A DNA stretch of 24,298 bases from an uncultured Desulfuromonadales bacterium (GTDB lineage Bacteria; Desulfobacterota; Desulfuromonadia; Desulfuromonadales; Geopsychrobacteraceae). The stretch lies in NCBI GenBank assembly GCA_947259685.1, contig CAMYNC010000046.1:1-24298 (forward strand), read 5' to 3'. A program made the translations under genes and the position numbers. Each line of letters opens with the position of its first letter. Positions within the stretch are counted from its first letter, which is position 1. Positions 1-6,665 of the stretch are shown one piece after another. The notes beneath the pieces were generated by a model. The model had not been told where the DNA came from. It saw only the letters and a list, made by a program, of their open reading frames with translations, and searched no databases.

Positions 1-84
1 TTTAAGGGCCTGTTGGCTGATGAAACCCGTCATTTACAGATTCTAGAAGATTTTTACGAAAAATATTTCTTGACTGAAAACTGA
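1..84 (+). CDS. C-terminal end of a ferritin-like / rubrerythrin-like protein (partial)
   Basis: An open frame enters the window at base 1 and ends at the TGA at 82-84, giving 27 residues. The tail contains an ADETRHLQILEDFYEKY stretch. This fits the last helix of ferritin-like diiron proteins, where an E-x-x-H pair contributes metal ligands and is followed by a leucine/tyrosine-rich helix. Rubrerythrins and related stress proteins handle peroxide or iron in anaerobes. The N-terminal part lies outside the window, so the exact family cannot be settled. No gene follows closely on the plus strand, and a hairpin begins 20 bases after the stop. Confidence 0.6.
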   Translation, partial: FKGLLADETRHLQILEDFYEKYFLTEN

Positions 85-104
85 TTCTATTGGTCTAGCA
101 GGCC

Positions 105-132
105 GTCGCAAAACTTGTAAGTTTTGGCCGAC
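105..132 (+). terminator. Hairpin after the ferritin-like gene, possible weak terminator
   Basis: AAAACTT and AAGTTTT face each other around a GT, flanked by GTCG and CGAC, so the segment can fold into an imperfect hairpin 20 bases after the stop codon. It lacks a following run of T, so its role as a terminator is uncertain. Confidence 0.3.
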
Positions 133-216
133 TTGTTTCCGACAACTATGCTGACACAGGGGGACTGTAAGTCGCCACTTCCAGTAACCCAGCGTCCATT
201 AGTGTACCAACGCAGG

Positions 217-248
217 AAACGCCCACGATCAAGTAATCGTGGGCGTTT
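217..248. terminator. Perfect 13-bp inverted repeat, likely bidirectional terminator
   Basis: AAACGCCCACGAT (217-229) and its exact complement ATCGTGGGCGTTT (236-248) enclose a 6-base loop. The GC-rich core with A/T ends is typical of a bidirectional rho-independent terminator. It lies between the plus-strand ferritin-like gene and the minus-strand gene ending at 431. Confidence 0.5.
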
Positions 249-268
249 CGCGTTCTATAGAGGGCCCT

Positions 269-284
269 TCAAATGTCCTATCAC
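269..284 (+). repeat. 16-bp direct repeat, copy 1
   Basis: TCAAATGTCCTATCAC occurs here and again, identical and in the same orientation, at 3357-3372. The flanks do not match. The two copies bracket the IS21 scar and the MerR/PNPOx genes. It may be a leftover end of an insertion sequence, but this is not shown. Confidence 0.5.
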
Positions 285-430
285 TCATGGAACGGCACAT
301 GTACAAGATTGTTGGGATGCTTGGAGCCCGACGCGCTACCTAGCACTGAATATAACCCCTAATGATTATAATAAATGGGATAACTTCTTCTTCAATAAAC
401 GCCTTCTCAAGAAGGCCGATGTTATTATGC

Positions 431-706
431 CTACTGCAGTAAATGATAAAATTGCTGACCACGCGTCATAATCTCCAAAGATATATCGCAACAGGGATCA
501 TCAAGATAAGGCTCTTCGCCGATTTCCAGCTTCTCTATATGGACGGCTCGCCCGGCTTGTTGATCTTGCAGAAACACGGGCAGCTCTTCTCGTTTTTTGA
601 ATAGATTTCTGATGCTCGCGGTTGACCTTCCACAGAAAACAGATTCCCCTGTTTCAGGATCATCTCTGTACAGCGGTGCTCCTGGTACATAGATTCTGAT
701 GTGCAT
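431..706 (-). CDS. Small hypothetical protein (91 aa)
   Basis: I do not recognise this protein. The start at 706 is well supported: an AGGAG ribosome site lies about 8 bases upstream of the ATG. The product is soluble, with no signal peptide or membrane segment, and is rich in charged residues. It has an N-terminal MHIRIYVPGAPLYRDD segment and two late cysteines in a DDPCCD motif. The upstream side has a short inverted repeat (GAAAAG-TTT-CTTTTC, 732-746). It stands alone on its strand, facing the ferritin-like gene tail, with a likely bidirectional terminator between them at 217-248. Confidence 0.65.
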   Translation of the reverse strand: MHIRIYVPGAPLYRDDPETGESVFCGRSTASIRNLFKKREELPVFLQDQQAGRAVHIEKLEIGEEPYLDDPCCDISLEIMTRGQQFYHLLQ

Positions 707-731
707 AACGCTTCTCCTTTTAGTCGGTGGT

Positions 732-746
732 GAAAAGTTTCTTTTC
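732..746. promoter_or_regulatory. Short inverted repeat upstream of the 431-706 gene
   Basis: GAAAAG and CTTTTC are separated by three T. The repeat lies 26-40 bases upstream of the start codon of the small minus-strand gene, next to a TTGACA-like hexamer on the minus strand (748-753). No matching -10 box was found at the right distance, so an operator role is only a suggestion. Confidence 0.25.
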
Positions 747-890
747 CTGTCAACTAAACGAGTAATTCGGTGAAAAATGATGCACTAGAATGAAAAGTCT
801 GTGAATTTAGGGTGGTTTAGCTAATACCTGTAAGTATTAAACAAATTGACTTGAAAGCAGTGGTTTACTATGTTTTAACAACTTATATTT

Positions 891-1653
891 TGCGGATTCC
901 GGTGGCATCCGGCCACCGATTCCGCTGCAAAGTGGGCCGCCAGTTCCGGAGCAAACTGGACCAAACATTCCGCTGAAAAGTGGGCCACTGATTCCGCGCC
1001 AAACTGGGCCACTTTTCCCCGCTAAAACGGAATCGGTGGACCAGTTTGAAACGGAATGCCAAAGCGACGCTGGATAACCTGGTGTACAACCTTGGAAATT
1101 CAATTTTCCAGGAGGTGCACCGTTGGCAAACACGAGGTTTTCCATGCGCAAAATCAGAGAAACTCTTCGTCTTCACTATGACAGTGGTTTGGGACAACGC
1201 CCCATCGCCGGCTGCCTGAACATATCCCGTACCACGGTCGGCGACTACCTGCACCGGGCCAGAATTGCCGGACTGGGTTGGCCACTGACGGAGACCCTGA
1301 CCGATCAGCAACTCTACAGCTTGTTGTTTCCACCGGCGGTTCCTGTCTCAACGTCCGGCCGGTCGCTGCCGGATTGTGCCTATCTCCACACTGAGCTGAA
1401 ACGCAAAGGTGTAACCCTGATGCTGCCCTGGGAGGAGTATCAGGCCGAACATCCGCAAGGTTACCGCTACAGTCATTTCTGTGAACTGTACCGACGCTGG
1501 GCACGCAAACTGAAGCTTTCCATGCGGCAGATCCACAAGGCCGGGGAGAAGTTGTTTGTCGATTACGCCGGGCAAACCCTGCCGATTGTTAACCCGCACA
1601 CCGGTGAGATTTCCGATGCCCAGATCTTTGTGGCGGTCTTAGGAGCCAGCAGC
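891..1653 (+). mobile_element. IS21-family insertion sequence remnant (left end plus 5' half of istA)
   Basis: The segment starts with a TGCGGATTCCGG-type terminus, followed by four 24-bp spaced repeats and an inverted copy. This is the multiple terminal repeat layout of IS21-family elements. A truncated istA follows. Homology stops near 1643-1653, where sequence antisense to a phasin gene begins. The rest of istA, the istB helper ATPase gene and the right end are absent, so the element cannot move by itself. The left boundary at 891 is estimated from the repeat pattern. Confidence 0.8.
918..1010 (+). repeat. Four IS21 terminal repeats with 24-bp spacing
   Basis: Related 21-bp units of the form xxTTCCGcxxxAAAxTGGxCC begin at 918, 942, 966 and 990, exactly 24 bp apart. 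A copy in the opposite orientation lies at 1038-1057 and a shorter one near 1025-1035. In IS21-family elements such end repeats are regarded as transposase binding sites. They also create spurious glycine/serine-rich reading frames on the minus strand. Confidence 0.8.
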
Positions 1654-1734
1654 TGTTCCAGATCATCCTTGGTCGCCAGGTTTAACTCGTCAACAACCTC
1701 TTTGAGAATGTCCTTGAACATCCCCTTGAATTGA
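1123..1734 (+). pseudogene. istA: Truncated IS21-family transposase IstA, fused to antisense phasin sequence
   Basis: Translation starts at TTG (1123), seven bases after an AGGAGG ribosome site. Residues 8-60 form the helix-turn-helix DNA-binding region (MRKIRETLRL, then LNISRTTVGDYL). The start of the RNase H-like DDE domain follows, with the first catalytic aspartate in FVDYAG (about residue 147). Similarity ends near residue 176 (AVLGAS). The frame then reads through DNA antisense to the phasin-like gene and stops at 1732-1734. A full IstA is about 400-500 residues with three acidic catalytic residues, so this 203-residue product should be inactive. istB is missing. Confidence 0.85.
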
Positions 1735-1903
1735 TCTTTCTCTGCTCGCCGCGTTACGCCATCTCATCGAAAAAGGTCCGCGCATGCTCTTCGCTCTTTT
1801 CCGGCCAGGCCTTCATTTCTTCGCTGCCGGCTTCCAGCTTTTCTTTGACTGCCAAGGCCCCGCCGAGAACGGCATAAAATAGTTTTTCGAGTTTCTTATC
1901 CAT
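1644..1903 (-). pseudogene. Phasin-like protein gene, broken by stop codon, frameshift and IS21 fusion
   Basis: The ATG at 1903 follows a GGAGG ribosome site. The first 49 codons encode MDKKLEKLFYAVLGGALAVKE and a charged helical stretch typical of small phasin / polyhydroxyalkanoate-granule-type proteins. An in-frame TAA at 1754-1756 interrupts the frame, and a one-base deletion follows about 15 bases later. Past these lesions another frame continues with KDQFKGMFKDILKEVVDEL and TKDDLEQL, which is the expected helical C-terminal half. It runs into the IS21 remnant near 1644. A 49-residue product could still be made. The family call rests on pattern and composition rather than an alignment. 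Confidence 0.75.
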
Positions 1904-1940
1904 GAACGTCCTCCGATTCGGTCTGGTATTAACTTTTCCC

Positions 1941-1969
1941 TTGAAAATTTCTATAAAATATATGACAAT
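1941..1969 (+). promoter_or_regulatory. Candidate promoter for the MerR-type regulator
   Basis: TTGAAA (1941-1946) and GACAAT (1964-1969) are separated by 17 bases and lie about 30-60 bases upstream of the regulator start at 2001. The -10 box is a 4/6 match, so support is moderate. Confidence 0.4.
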
Positions 1970-1985
1970 CATGCAGATTACAAAT

Positions 1986-1998
1986 TTGTCTAGGACAA
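1986..1998. promoter_or_regulatory. Possible operator, TTGTC-TAG-GACAA
   Basis: A 13-bp palindrome with perfect 5-bp arms sits between the candidate -10 box and the start codon of the MerR-type regulator. It could be an autoregulatory site. The arms are short, so chance is not excluded. Confidence 0.3.
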
Positions 1999-2000
1999 TA

Positions 2001-2873
2001 ATGATTAGTATTCAACAACTCAGTCAAGAGGTTGGCATCGGCGTCGACACGCTACGCATCTGGGAGCGCCGCTACGGCTTTCCAATTCCCGGTCGGGATT
2101 CGCGCGGTCACCGCAGTTATTCGAGTCAGCAAGTGGAAGAATTGCGCATTGTTAAAAAGCTGCAGAATCTTGGCCAGCGACCCGGAAAGATTTTTGCTTT
2201 AAGTGCGGCCGAGCGGCGGGAACTGCTGGCCGATCTGATCGGCCAGGACCAGCCGCCAAACAAGGCTCTGCAGCAATTGGTAACTAGCATGGCGCCGAAT
2301 CAGATCGATAGGAAGTTGCGTGGTCAACTGCAGCGGCTGGGGCTTGCTGGCTTTATCAACCAAGTCGCGATGCCACTGATTCAACAGCTCGATCGTGGCT
2401 GGAGTGAAGGCCGCATCAGCATTGCCCGCGAGCATCTGATCTCTGATCGCTTGGAACAGCTGCTCAGGGAGCATCTGTCGGGTAGCCAGCAGGCTAACAG
2501 CAGGGCACAGATTCTGTTTCTGACCCTGAGTGGCGAGCGGCACAAGCTCGGCCTGCTGATGGCAGCCGTGGTCTTTCACAGCCAAGGGATCGGCTGTATT
2601 CTGCTCAATGAAGAATTACCTCTGTCTGAGATTCCGCAGCTCGCAGACGACTTGCAGGTGGCCGCAGTTGCCCTGTCCTTCAGCGTCCACTATTCAGCGC
2701 GGCAAGCAAAGAATGATCTGGCCAGCTTAAGGAAACAGCTGGATCAAAAGGTTAAATTGATTGCAGGAGGGCAAGCGGTTAAGCGTGGCGTGCAGATGCC
2801 GAACCTGATTATCTGCTCGAACCTGGAACAGATACCCGCGCTAAGTCAGAAACTCTTTGCCAAGCAAAAATAG
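2001..2873 (+). CDS. MerR-family regulator with cobalamin-binding domain (CarH/LitR-like)
   Basis: The 290-residue product has an N-terminal MerR winged helix (residues 2-70, with GVDTLRIWERRYGFP and RGHRSY). A helical B12-cap region with W134-x9-E144-H145 follows, then a B12-binding Rossmann domain (about 168-285) containing E179-x-H181-x-x-G184. In CarH photoreceptors the W-x9-EH motif caps the adenosyl group and the E-x-H-x-x-G histidine is the lower cobalt ligand, so binding of adenosylcobalamin is plausible. The residue after W134 is serine; in Thermus CarH it is a histidine that ligates cobalt after light. ATG 2001 was chosen over the upstream start at 1902 because MerR homology begins there and AGGA lies just upstream. 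The downstream gene follows after 10 bases. Confidence 0.85.
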   Translation: MISIQQLSQEVGIGVDTLRIWERRYGFPIPGRDSRGHRSYSSQQVEELRIVKKLQNLGQRPGKIFALSAAERRELLADLIGQDQPPNKALQQLVTSMAPNQIDRKLRGQLQRLGLAGFINQVAMPLIQQLDRGWSEGRISIAREHLISDRLEQLLREHLSGSQQANSRAQILFLTLSGERHKLGLLMAAVVFHSQGIGCILLNEELPLSEIPQLADDLQVAAVALSFSVHYSARQAKNDLASLRKQLDQKVKLIAGGQAVKRGVQMPNLIICSNLEQIPALSQKLFAKQK

Positions 2874-2883
2874 GGAGATCCGT

Positions 2884-3282
2884 ATGGATTTAAATGAATA
2901 TTTCAAAACTCAGCGTGGTACCGGCGTCATGTCAACAGCTGACAGCCAGGGGAAAGTTGACGCGGCAATTTATGCCCGCCCCCATGTCATGCAAGACGGC
3001 ACCCTGGCGATGATCATGCGCGACCGCCTGACGCATAAAAACCTGCAGGAAAACCCTTATGCCGCGTACCTATTTCTCGAACATGCCCCCGGACATCACG
3101 GAATACGGCTGTTTCTGAAAAAAGTTCGTGAAGATGATGATCCCGAGCTGATTCAGAGCATGACCCGGCGCTCGTTAACTGCCGCAGAGGACAGGGCCAA
3201 AGGACCGAAATTCCTCGTTTATTTTCAGGTGGAAAAAGTTTTGCGGCTGATCGGCGGTGAAGAGCTAGAGGATGGGCGTTAA
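2884..3282 (+). CDS. Pyridoxamine 5'-phosphate oxidase-like flavin-binding protein
   Basis: The 132-residue protein has the split-barrel pattern of small PNPOx-like FMN- or F420-binding proteins: an N-terminal GTGVMSTADSQGKVDAAIYA strand pair, the LTHKNLQENPYAAYLF region typical of the flavin phosphate-binding side, and a C-terminal VYFQVEKVLRL strand. Members include general stress proteins and haem- or flavin-linked reductases, so the substrate cannot be told. The start at 2884 follows a GGGAG ribosome site that overlaps the end of the MerR gene, and the two are probably one transcript. It may be a target or partner of the CarH-like regulator. Confidence 0.8.
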   Translation: MDLNEYFKTQRGTGVMSTADSQGKVDAAIYARPHVMQDGTLAMIMRDRLTHKNLQENPYAAYLFLEHAPGHHGIRLFLKKVREDDDPELIQSMTRRSLTAAEDRAKGPKFLVYFQVEKVLRLIGGEELEDGR

Positions 3283-3356
3283 GCTTTTTTCGACTGGGTC
3301 GAAAGACAGTCCTTACATTTTGTAGACTTCGGCTTGTAAACGCCAGGGTCCGTAGC

Positions 3357-3372
3357 TCAAATGTCCTATCAC
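3357..3372 (+). repeat. 16-bp direct repeat, copy 2
   Basis: Identical to the copy at 269-284 and in the same orientation. It lies in the 115-base gap between the convergent PNPOx-like and receiver genes. Confidence 0.5.
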
Positions 3373-3397
3373 AGTTCTATAACCGGAAAACTGAGGG

Positions 3398-3790
3398 TCA
3401 AAGTCCGATCTTTGCCAGGCACTTCTTGATGTCTTCATAATTGAACGGTTTCGTCAGGTAGCCTTCGCAGCCGCTCGTGTAAGACGACAGAACACTTTTG
3501 GCATCGTTTTTGGCTGTCACCATGATGACTTTGACCCATTTGTCCCGCGAGATGACCCCTTTTTCCTTTTCAAACTCACGAATTTTCTGCAAAACTTCCG
3601 GCCCGCTGAGCCCAGGCATATTAAAGTCTAGAGTGATCAGTTGGTAGGCTTTTTTATCTTTGAACGCCTGGCAAAACATCTCATACGCCTGCATCCCACT
3701 GGTTGCCGTATCACACTGGCCCTTTTTTGCCAGCAGCAGGCTGAGTTTTTCCCGGCTAATAAATTCATCGTCGACGATCAAGATTCTCAT
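3398..3790 (-). CDS. Stand-alone response regulator receiver (CheY-like)
   Basis: The 130-residue product is a single receiver domain with no output domain. The acidic pair is D7-D8, the phosphoacceptor is D55 (LDFNMPG), the switch threonine is T92 (MVTAK) and the conserved lysine is K114 (TKPF). All key residues are intact. The gene lies 121 bases downstream of the large hybrid kinase on the same strand and could be the final phosphate acceptor of its HPt domain. Single-domain receivers act by protein-protein contact, for example on flagellar motors or as phosphate sinks, but the target cannot be read here. Confidence 0.9.
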   Translation of the reverse strand: MRILIVDDEFISREKLSLLLAKKGQCDTATSGMQAYEMFCQAFKDKKAYQLITLDFNMPGLSGPEVLQKIREFEKEKGVISRDKWVKVIMVTAKNDAKSVLSSYTSGCEGYLTKPFNYEDIKKCLAKIGL

Positions 3791-3911
3791 GGAAGTTGCC
3801 CTTAGTCTTTAGATTGTTAATGTCGCTTGTTCATCTCAATACAGCTGTAACCTGGCAAATTCAAGACCAGGATAGTCTCGATATTTACTGAATGCCTCCT
3901 TCTGCATTCGC

Positions 3912-6365
3912 TCAGCTCGCCACTTGGATTTGCAGGTATTTCTTCATCCGCAGTAGCTCTTCGTCAAGAACCCTGACACTTTGCCCGATGCCATGCAGGT
4001 CTGCTGCCATAGCTGCGGTTTCAATCTGTTCAGCAGCACGACTGACAGGGGCCGCATGGAGGTTGCCAGCTCCGCCTTTGATCATGTGGGCTTCTTGATA
4101 GAGAGTTTCCGTATCTTCCTGTTCGACAGCCAAATACATTTTTTCCAACTGGGCTTCTGCCAGGCGTAAAAACTCGGCAACCAGCCCGAAGAGAAAATCT
4201 TTCATGCCGTCAAATTCGGCAACCGCTTTATCGAGATCAATCGGCAACTGCTCCGGGTTCTCCAAAACAGTCACATGCTGGTTATCAACAACAGGCTCAG
4301 CTTCGCCCTGTACCCGCTCGCCCGTGTCGATCCATTTTTGCACCAGCTGCAACAACTCGGATTTTCTCAGCGGCTTGGTGACATAATCGTCCATCCCGGC
4401 CGCTAAGCACTTTTCCCGGTCTCCCTGCATGGCATGGGCCGTCATAGCGACTATTGGAATTCTGGTTGCGGTGGTCAGCTTGGCCTCTCGCTGGCGAATT
4501 ACTTTGGTCGCCTCGTAGCCATCGATATTCGGCATCTGCACATCCATCAAAATAATGTCGTAAGGGTTTTGTGCGTAGGCCTCAATCGCCTCAACGCCAT
4601 CATTAACAATATCGACCCGGTGCCCTGAGCTTTGCAGGTATGCCTGGGCGACTTTCTGATTGGTCGGATAATCGTCAGCAACCAGAATTCGCCCAACACG
4701 TTGAGGCTGGGTCAGCCCCCCCGCTACCTCGTCCACCCAAAGATCAGCTTGCTGCGGTTCCGCTTTGCCGAGCAGTAACATAAACCAGAACTCGCTGCCT
4801 TGCCCCAGTTCGCTGACGACACCGATCTCTCCGTTCATCAACTCGACAAGCTCTTTGGAAATACTCGTCCCAAGGCCGGTGCCACCGTACTTGCGCGTGG
4901 TGGTGCCGTCGGCTTGGGTGAACTTCTCGAAGATCAACTGCAGTTGTTCTTTTGAAATTCCGATACCACTGTCGGTTACGGAAAAATGCAGTATCATCTT
5001 CTGGTCAGCGGTTGTTACGCTCGAAAGGCTGACAATGACTTCAACCTGTCCGCCCTCCGGGGTGAACTTAAGCGCATTGCCGCAAAGGTTAATCAGGATC
5101 TGCCGGATTCTGTTCGGATCACCGACCAGCATCCGGGGGATATCCGGGTCCAAGGTCGTCGTAAAGGTGATCTTTTTCTGCTCCGCACGATATTTGAACG
5201 GACCGACAAAATTATCCAGCAGATGGCCGAGATCAAAGGGAATCTCCTCCACGGAGAGTTTGCCCGCTTCGATTTTTGACAGGTCGAGAATGTCGTTGAG
5301 CAGGTTGTTAAGATTGTCTGCTTCGGAGCGAACGATTTCCAGCAGCGACCTTTCCTCCTGGTTAAGCCTGCCGTGCAGGGCAATCTCGGTCATGCCGAGA
5401 ATGCCGTTCATCGGCGTGCGGATTTCATGGCTCATATTCGCCAGGAACAGTCCCTTGGTCTGGTTGGCCTTATCGGCAGCCTCCTTGGCCTTTTTCAGCT
5501 CATTTTCTGTGCGTTGGCGTTCTTCAATGTGTTTCATCAACGGCATGACAACGAACCAATAGAAGACCGGTGCCAATATCATGACCAGCAGCGTCGAATC
5601 GAGAATCGCTTCGGTAAACAGCGGTATATCGGGCCAGGCACTCAGCAGCACCATGACCAGGCCCTCGGCGATGAAAATCAGAACGCCAATAATGACCGGC
5701 GCAATGTACGGAGAACGATAAATAACCGCCAGTCGGTCGTCAGACAAAACCACTTTTTTGGTCTGTCTCAGCATCAGCGAGTTGGTCAGCAAGAGAAACA
5801 GGATGATGATGACGAAGGTGGCCAGGGACGCCTGGGAGACGGTTTGGTTGATTCTATCCTCCCGCGCGGTGATGTCATAATAAACCTCTGCGGCGCCGAT
5901 GAATCTATCTCCGTCCATGATCGGTACGTAGGTCTCCACCACATCCGCCGTCAGTTGCGACCCCTCCCTGGTTCTGCCGCTGTCTTTTTGCACAACTTTG
6001 GTAAATCTCTGCCCTTTGGCGACCAACTGATGAAAATAGTCTTTCGAATTGACGATTCCAATCTCATCCACATCCGAGGAATAGACGATCGTGCCATCAG
6101 GGGAAAAAAACTTAAGTTTTGCTACGTTCAGTGGCTCCTTTAACTCTTCGAAGAGCTGGTGGTGTTCGTCGATACTTTGTAAAAGCTGGCCATCGTTGAC
6201 GATAGTCCGGGCAAAAAAGTTGACGGTCCGCTCGGCATCCTGTTCCGCATTACGGATGATGACGTTTTTAAAGGAAGGGAGGATGTAATAGATATTGACC
6301 AGTGGGAAAAGTATCGCGATCAAGGAGGATATGATGACCAAATATTTAATATTGGATGAATTCAT
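3912..6365 (-). CDS. Membrane hybrid sensor histidine kinase with REC and HPt domains
   Basis: The 817-residue protein starts with a membrane segment (7-29), then a Cache-like extracytoplasmic sensor (about 30-175, with FFSPDGTIVYSS), and further membrane segments near 181-200, 221-243 and 255-276. A linker coil leads to HisKA with phosphoacceptor H313 (NMSHEIRTPMNG). The HATPase domain has the N box LINLCGNALKFT, G1 DSGIGIS and G2 GGTGLGTSIS. A receiver (about 558-680, D608, K664) and an HPt domain (about 712-812, H760 in AHMIKGGAGN) follow. It can therefore run a full His-Asp-His relay, and the receiver gene downstream may complete it. A near-consensus promoter lies 26 bases upstream of the ATG. 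The ligand is unknown. Confidence 0.92.
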   Translation of the reverse strand: MNSSNIKYLVIISSLIAILFPLVNIYYILPSFKNVIIRNAEQDAERTVNFFARTIVNDGQLLQSIDEHHQLFEELKEPLNVAKLKFFSPDGTIVYSSDVDEIGIVNSKDYFHQLVAKGQRFTKVVQKDSGRTREGSQLTADVVETYVPIMDGDRFIGAAEVYYDITAREDRINQTVSQASLATFVIIILFLLLTNSLMLRQTKKVVLSDDRLAVIYRSPYIAPVIIGVLIFIAEGLVMVLLSAWPDIPLFTEAILDSTLLVMILAPVFYWFVVMPLMKHIEERQRTENELKKAKEAADKANQTKGLFLANMSHEIRTPMNGILGMTEIALHGRLNQEERSLLEIVRSEADNLNNLLNDILDLSKIEAGKLSVEEIPFDLGHLLDNFVGPFKYRAEQKKITFTTTLDPDIPRMLVGDPNRIRQILINLCGNALKFTPEGGQVEVIVSLSSVTTADQKMILHFSVTDSGIGISKEQLQLIFEKFTQADGTTTRKYGGTGLGTSISKELVELMNGEIGVVSELGQGSEFWFMLLLGKAEPQQADLWVDEVAGGLTQPQRVGRILVADDYPTNQKVAQAYLQSSGHRVDIVNDGVEAIEAYAQNPYDIILMDVQMPNIDGYEATKVIRQREAKLTTATRIPIVAMTAHAMQGDREKCLAAGMDDYVTKPLRKSELLQLVQKWIDTGERVQGEAEPVVDNQHVTVLENPEQLPIDLDKAVAEFDGMKDFLFGLVAEFLRLAEAQLEKMYLAVEQEDTETLYQEAHMIKGGAGNLHAAPVSRAAEQIETAAMAADLHGIGQSVRVLDEELLRMKKYLQIQVAS

Positions 6366-6397
6366 AGCCTCTCACACGCGGAAATTAGCAAAAACCA

Positions 6398-6426
6398 ATA
6401 GTAGCGCTGGAAGCGAGGGGCGTCAA
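6398..6426 (-). promoter_or_regulatory. Sigma-70-type promoter of the hybrid kinase gene
   Basis: On the minus strand TTGACG (-35, 6421-6426) and TACTAT (-10, 6398-6403) are separated by exactly 17 bases. This predicts a start near 6391 and a leader of about 25 bases before the ATG at 6365. Confidence 0.65.
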
Positions 6427-6498
6427 CACAATATTTAAAAAATCCAATAATCCCTACTACTCTGTTCGCTAAGTGGTATACTCGTGCTTTATAAGCCG

Positions 6499-6546
6499 GT
6501 TTGATTCAATCGTCAAACACTCAAAAGTATTCAGTGATTACTGAAT
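6499..6546. promoter_or_regulatory. Two adjacent inverted repeats in a divergent intergenic region
   Basis: GTTTGA/TCAAAC arms (6499-6518) and a perfect ATTCAGT/ACTGAAT pair with a 4-base loop (6529-6546) lie between the minus-strand kinase and the plus-strand rhodanese gene. They may be regulator sites. Neither has a T tract suggesting termination. Confidence 0.35.
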
Positions 6547-6591
6547 TTTATATACTCTGAGGTGCTATTTTCCCTGGCGCCTGGGTTTGCC

Positions 6592-6620
6592 TTGCAGAGG
6601 ACATGGGATTCTTGTGTTAT
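6592..6620 (+). promoter_or_regulatory. Candidate promoter of the rhodanese gene
   Basis: TTGCAG (6592-6597) and TGTTAT (6615-6620) are 17 bases apart. The predicted start lies about 40 bases before the ATG at 6666. Confidence 0.45.
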
Positions 6621-6665
6621 GCTCAGCAGATAATGAACTCGCCAGAAGGAAAGGGAGCTGAATTC

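Larger units (their letters stand above)
85..430. other. Gene-poor stretch
   Basis: I see no convincing gene here. An open frame at 124-471 (plus) has no ribosome site, runs through two hairpins and overlaps the better supported minus-strand gene at 431-706. The stretch holds hairpins at 105-132 and 217-248 and one copy of a 16-bp repeat at 269-284. Given the insertion-sequence scar nearby, it may be decayed mobile DNA, but no element is recognisable. Confidence 0.4.

Noticed and set aside
105..284. Cyclic di-GMP or other known riboswitch in the gene-poor leader
   Set aside because: The conserved core sequences of the classes I know are not present, and no plus-strand gene follows.
124..471. 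Plus-strand open frame of 115 residues
   Set aside because: No ribosome site, crosses two hairpins, composition unlike a protein, and overlaps the better supported minus-strand gene.
837..1311. Minus-strand frames with glycine/serine-rich repeats
   Set aside because: They are translations of the 24-bp IS21 end repeats and of the antisense of istA.
3288..3304. TTTCGAC-TGG-GTCGAAA hairpin after the PNPOx-like gene as a terminator
   Set aside because: The T run lies before the stem rather than after it, and the loop is only 3 bases, so termination is doubtful.
4765..6143. Long plus-strand frames inside the hybrid kinase gene
   Set aside because: Antisense shadows of a gene with intact, recognisable domains.
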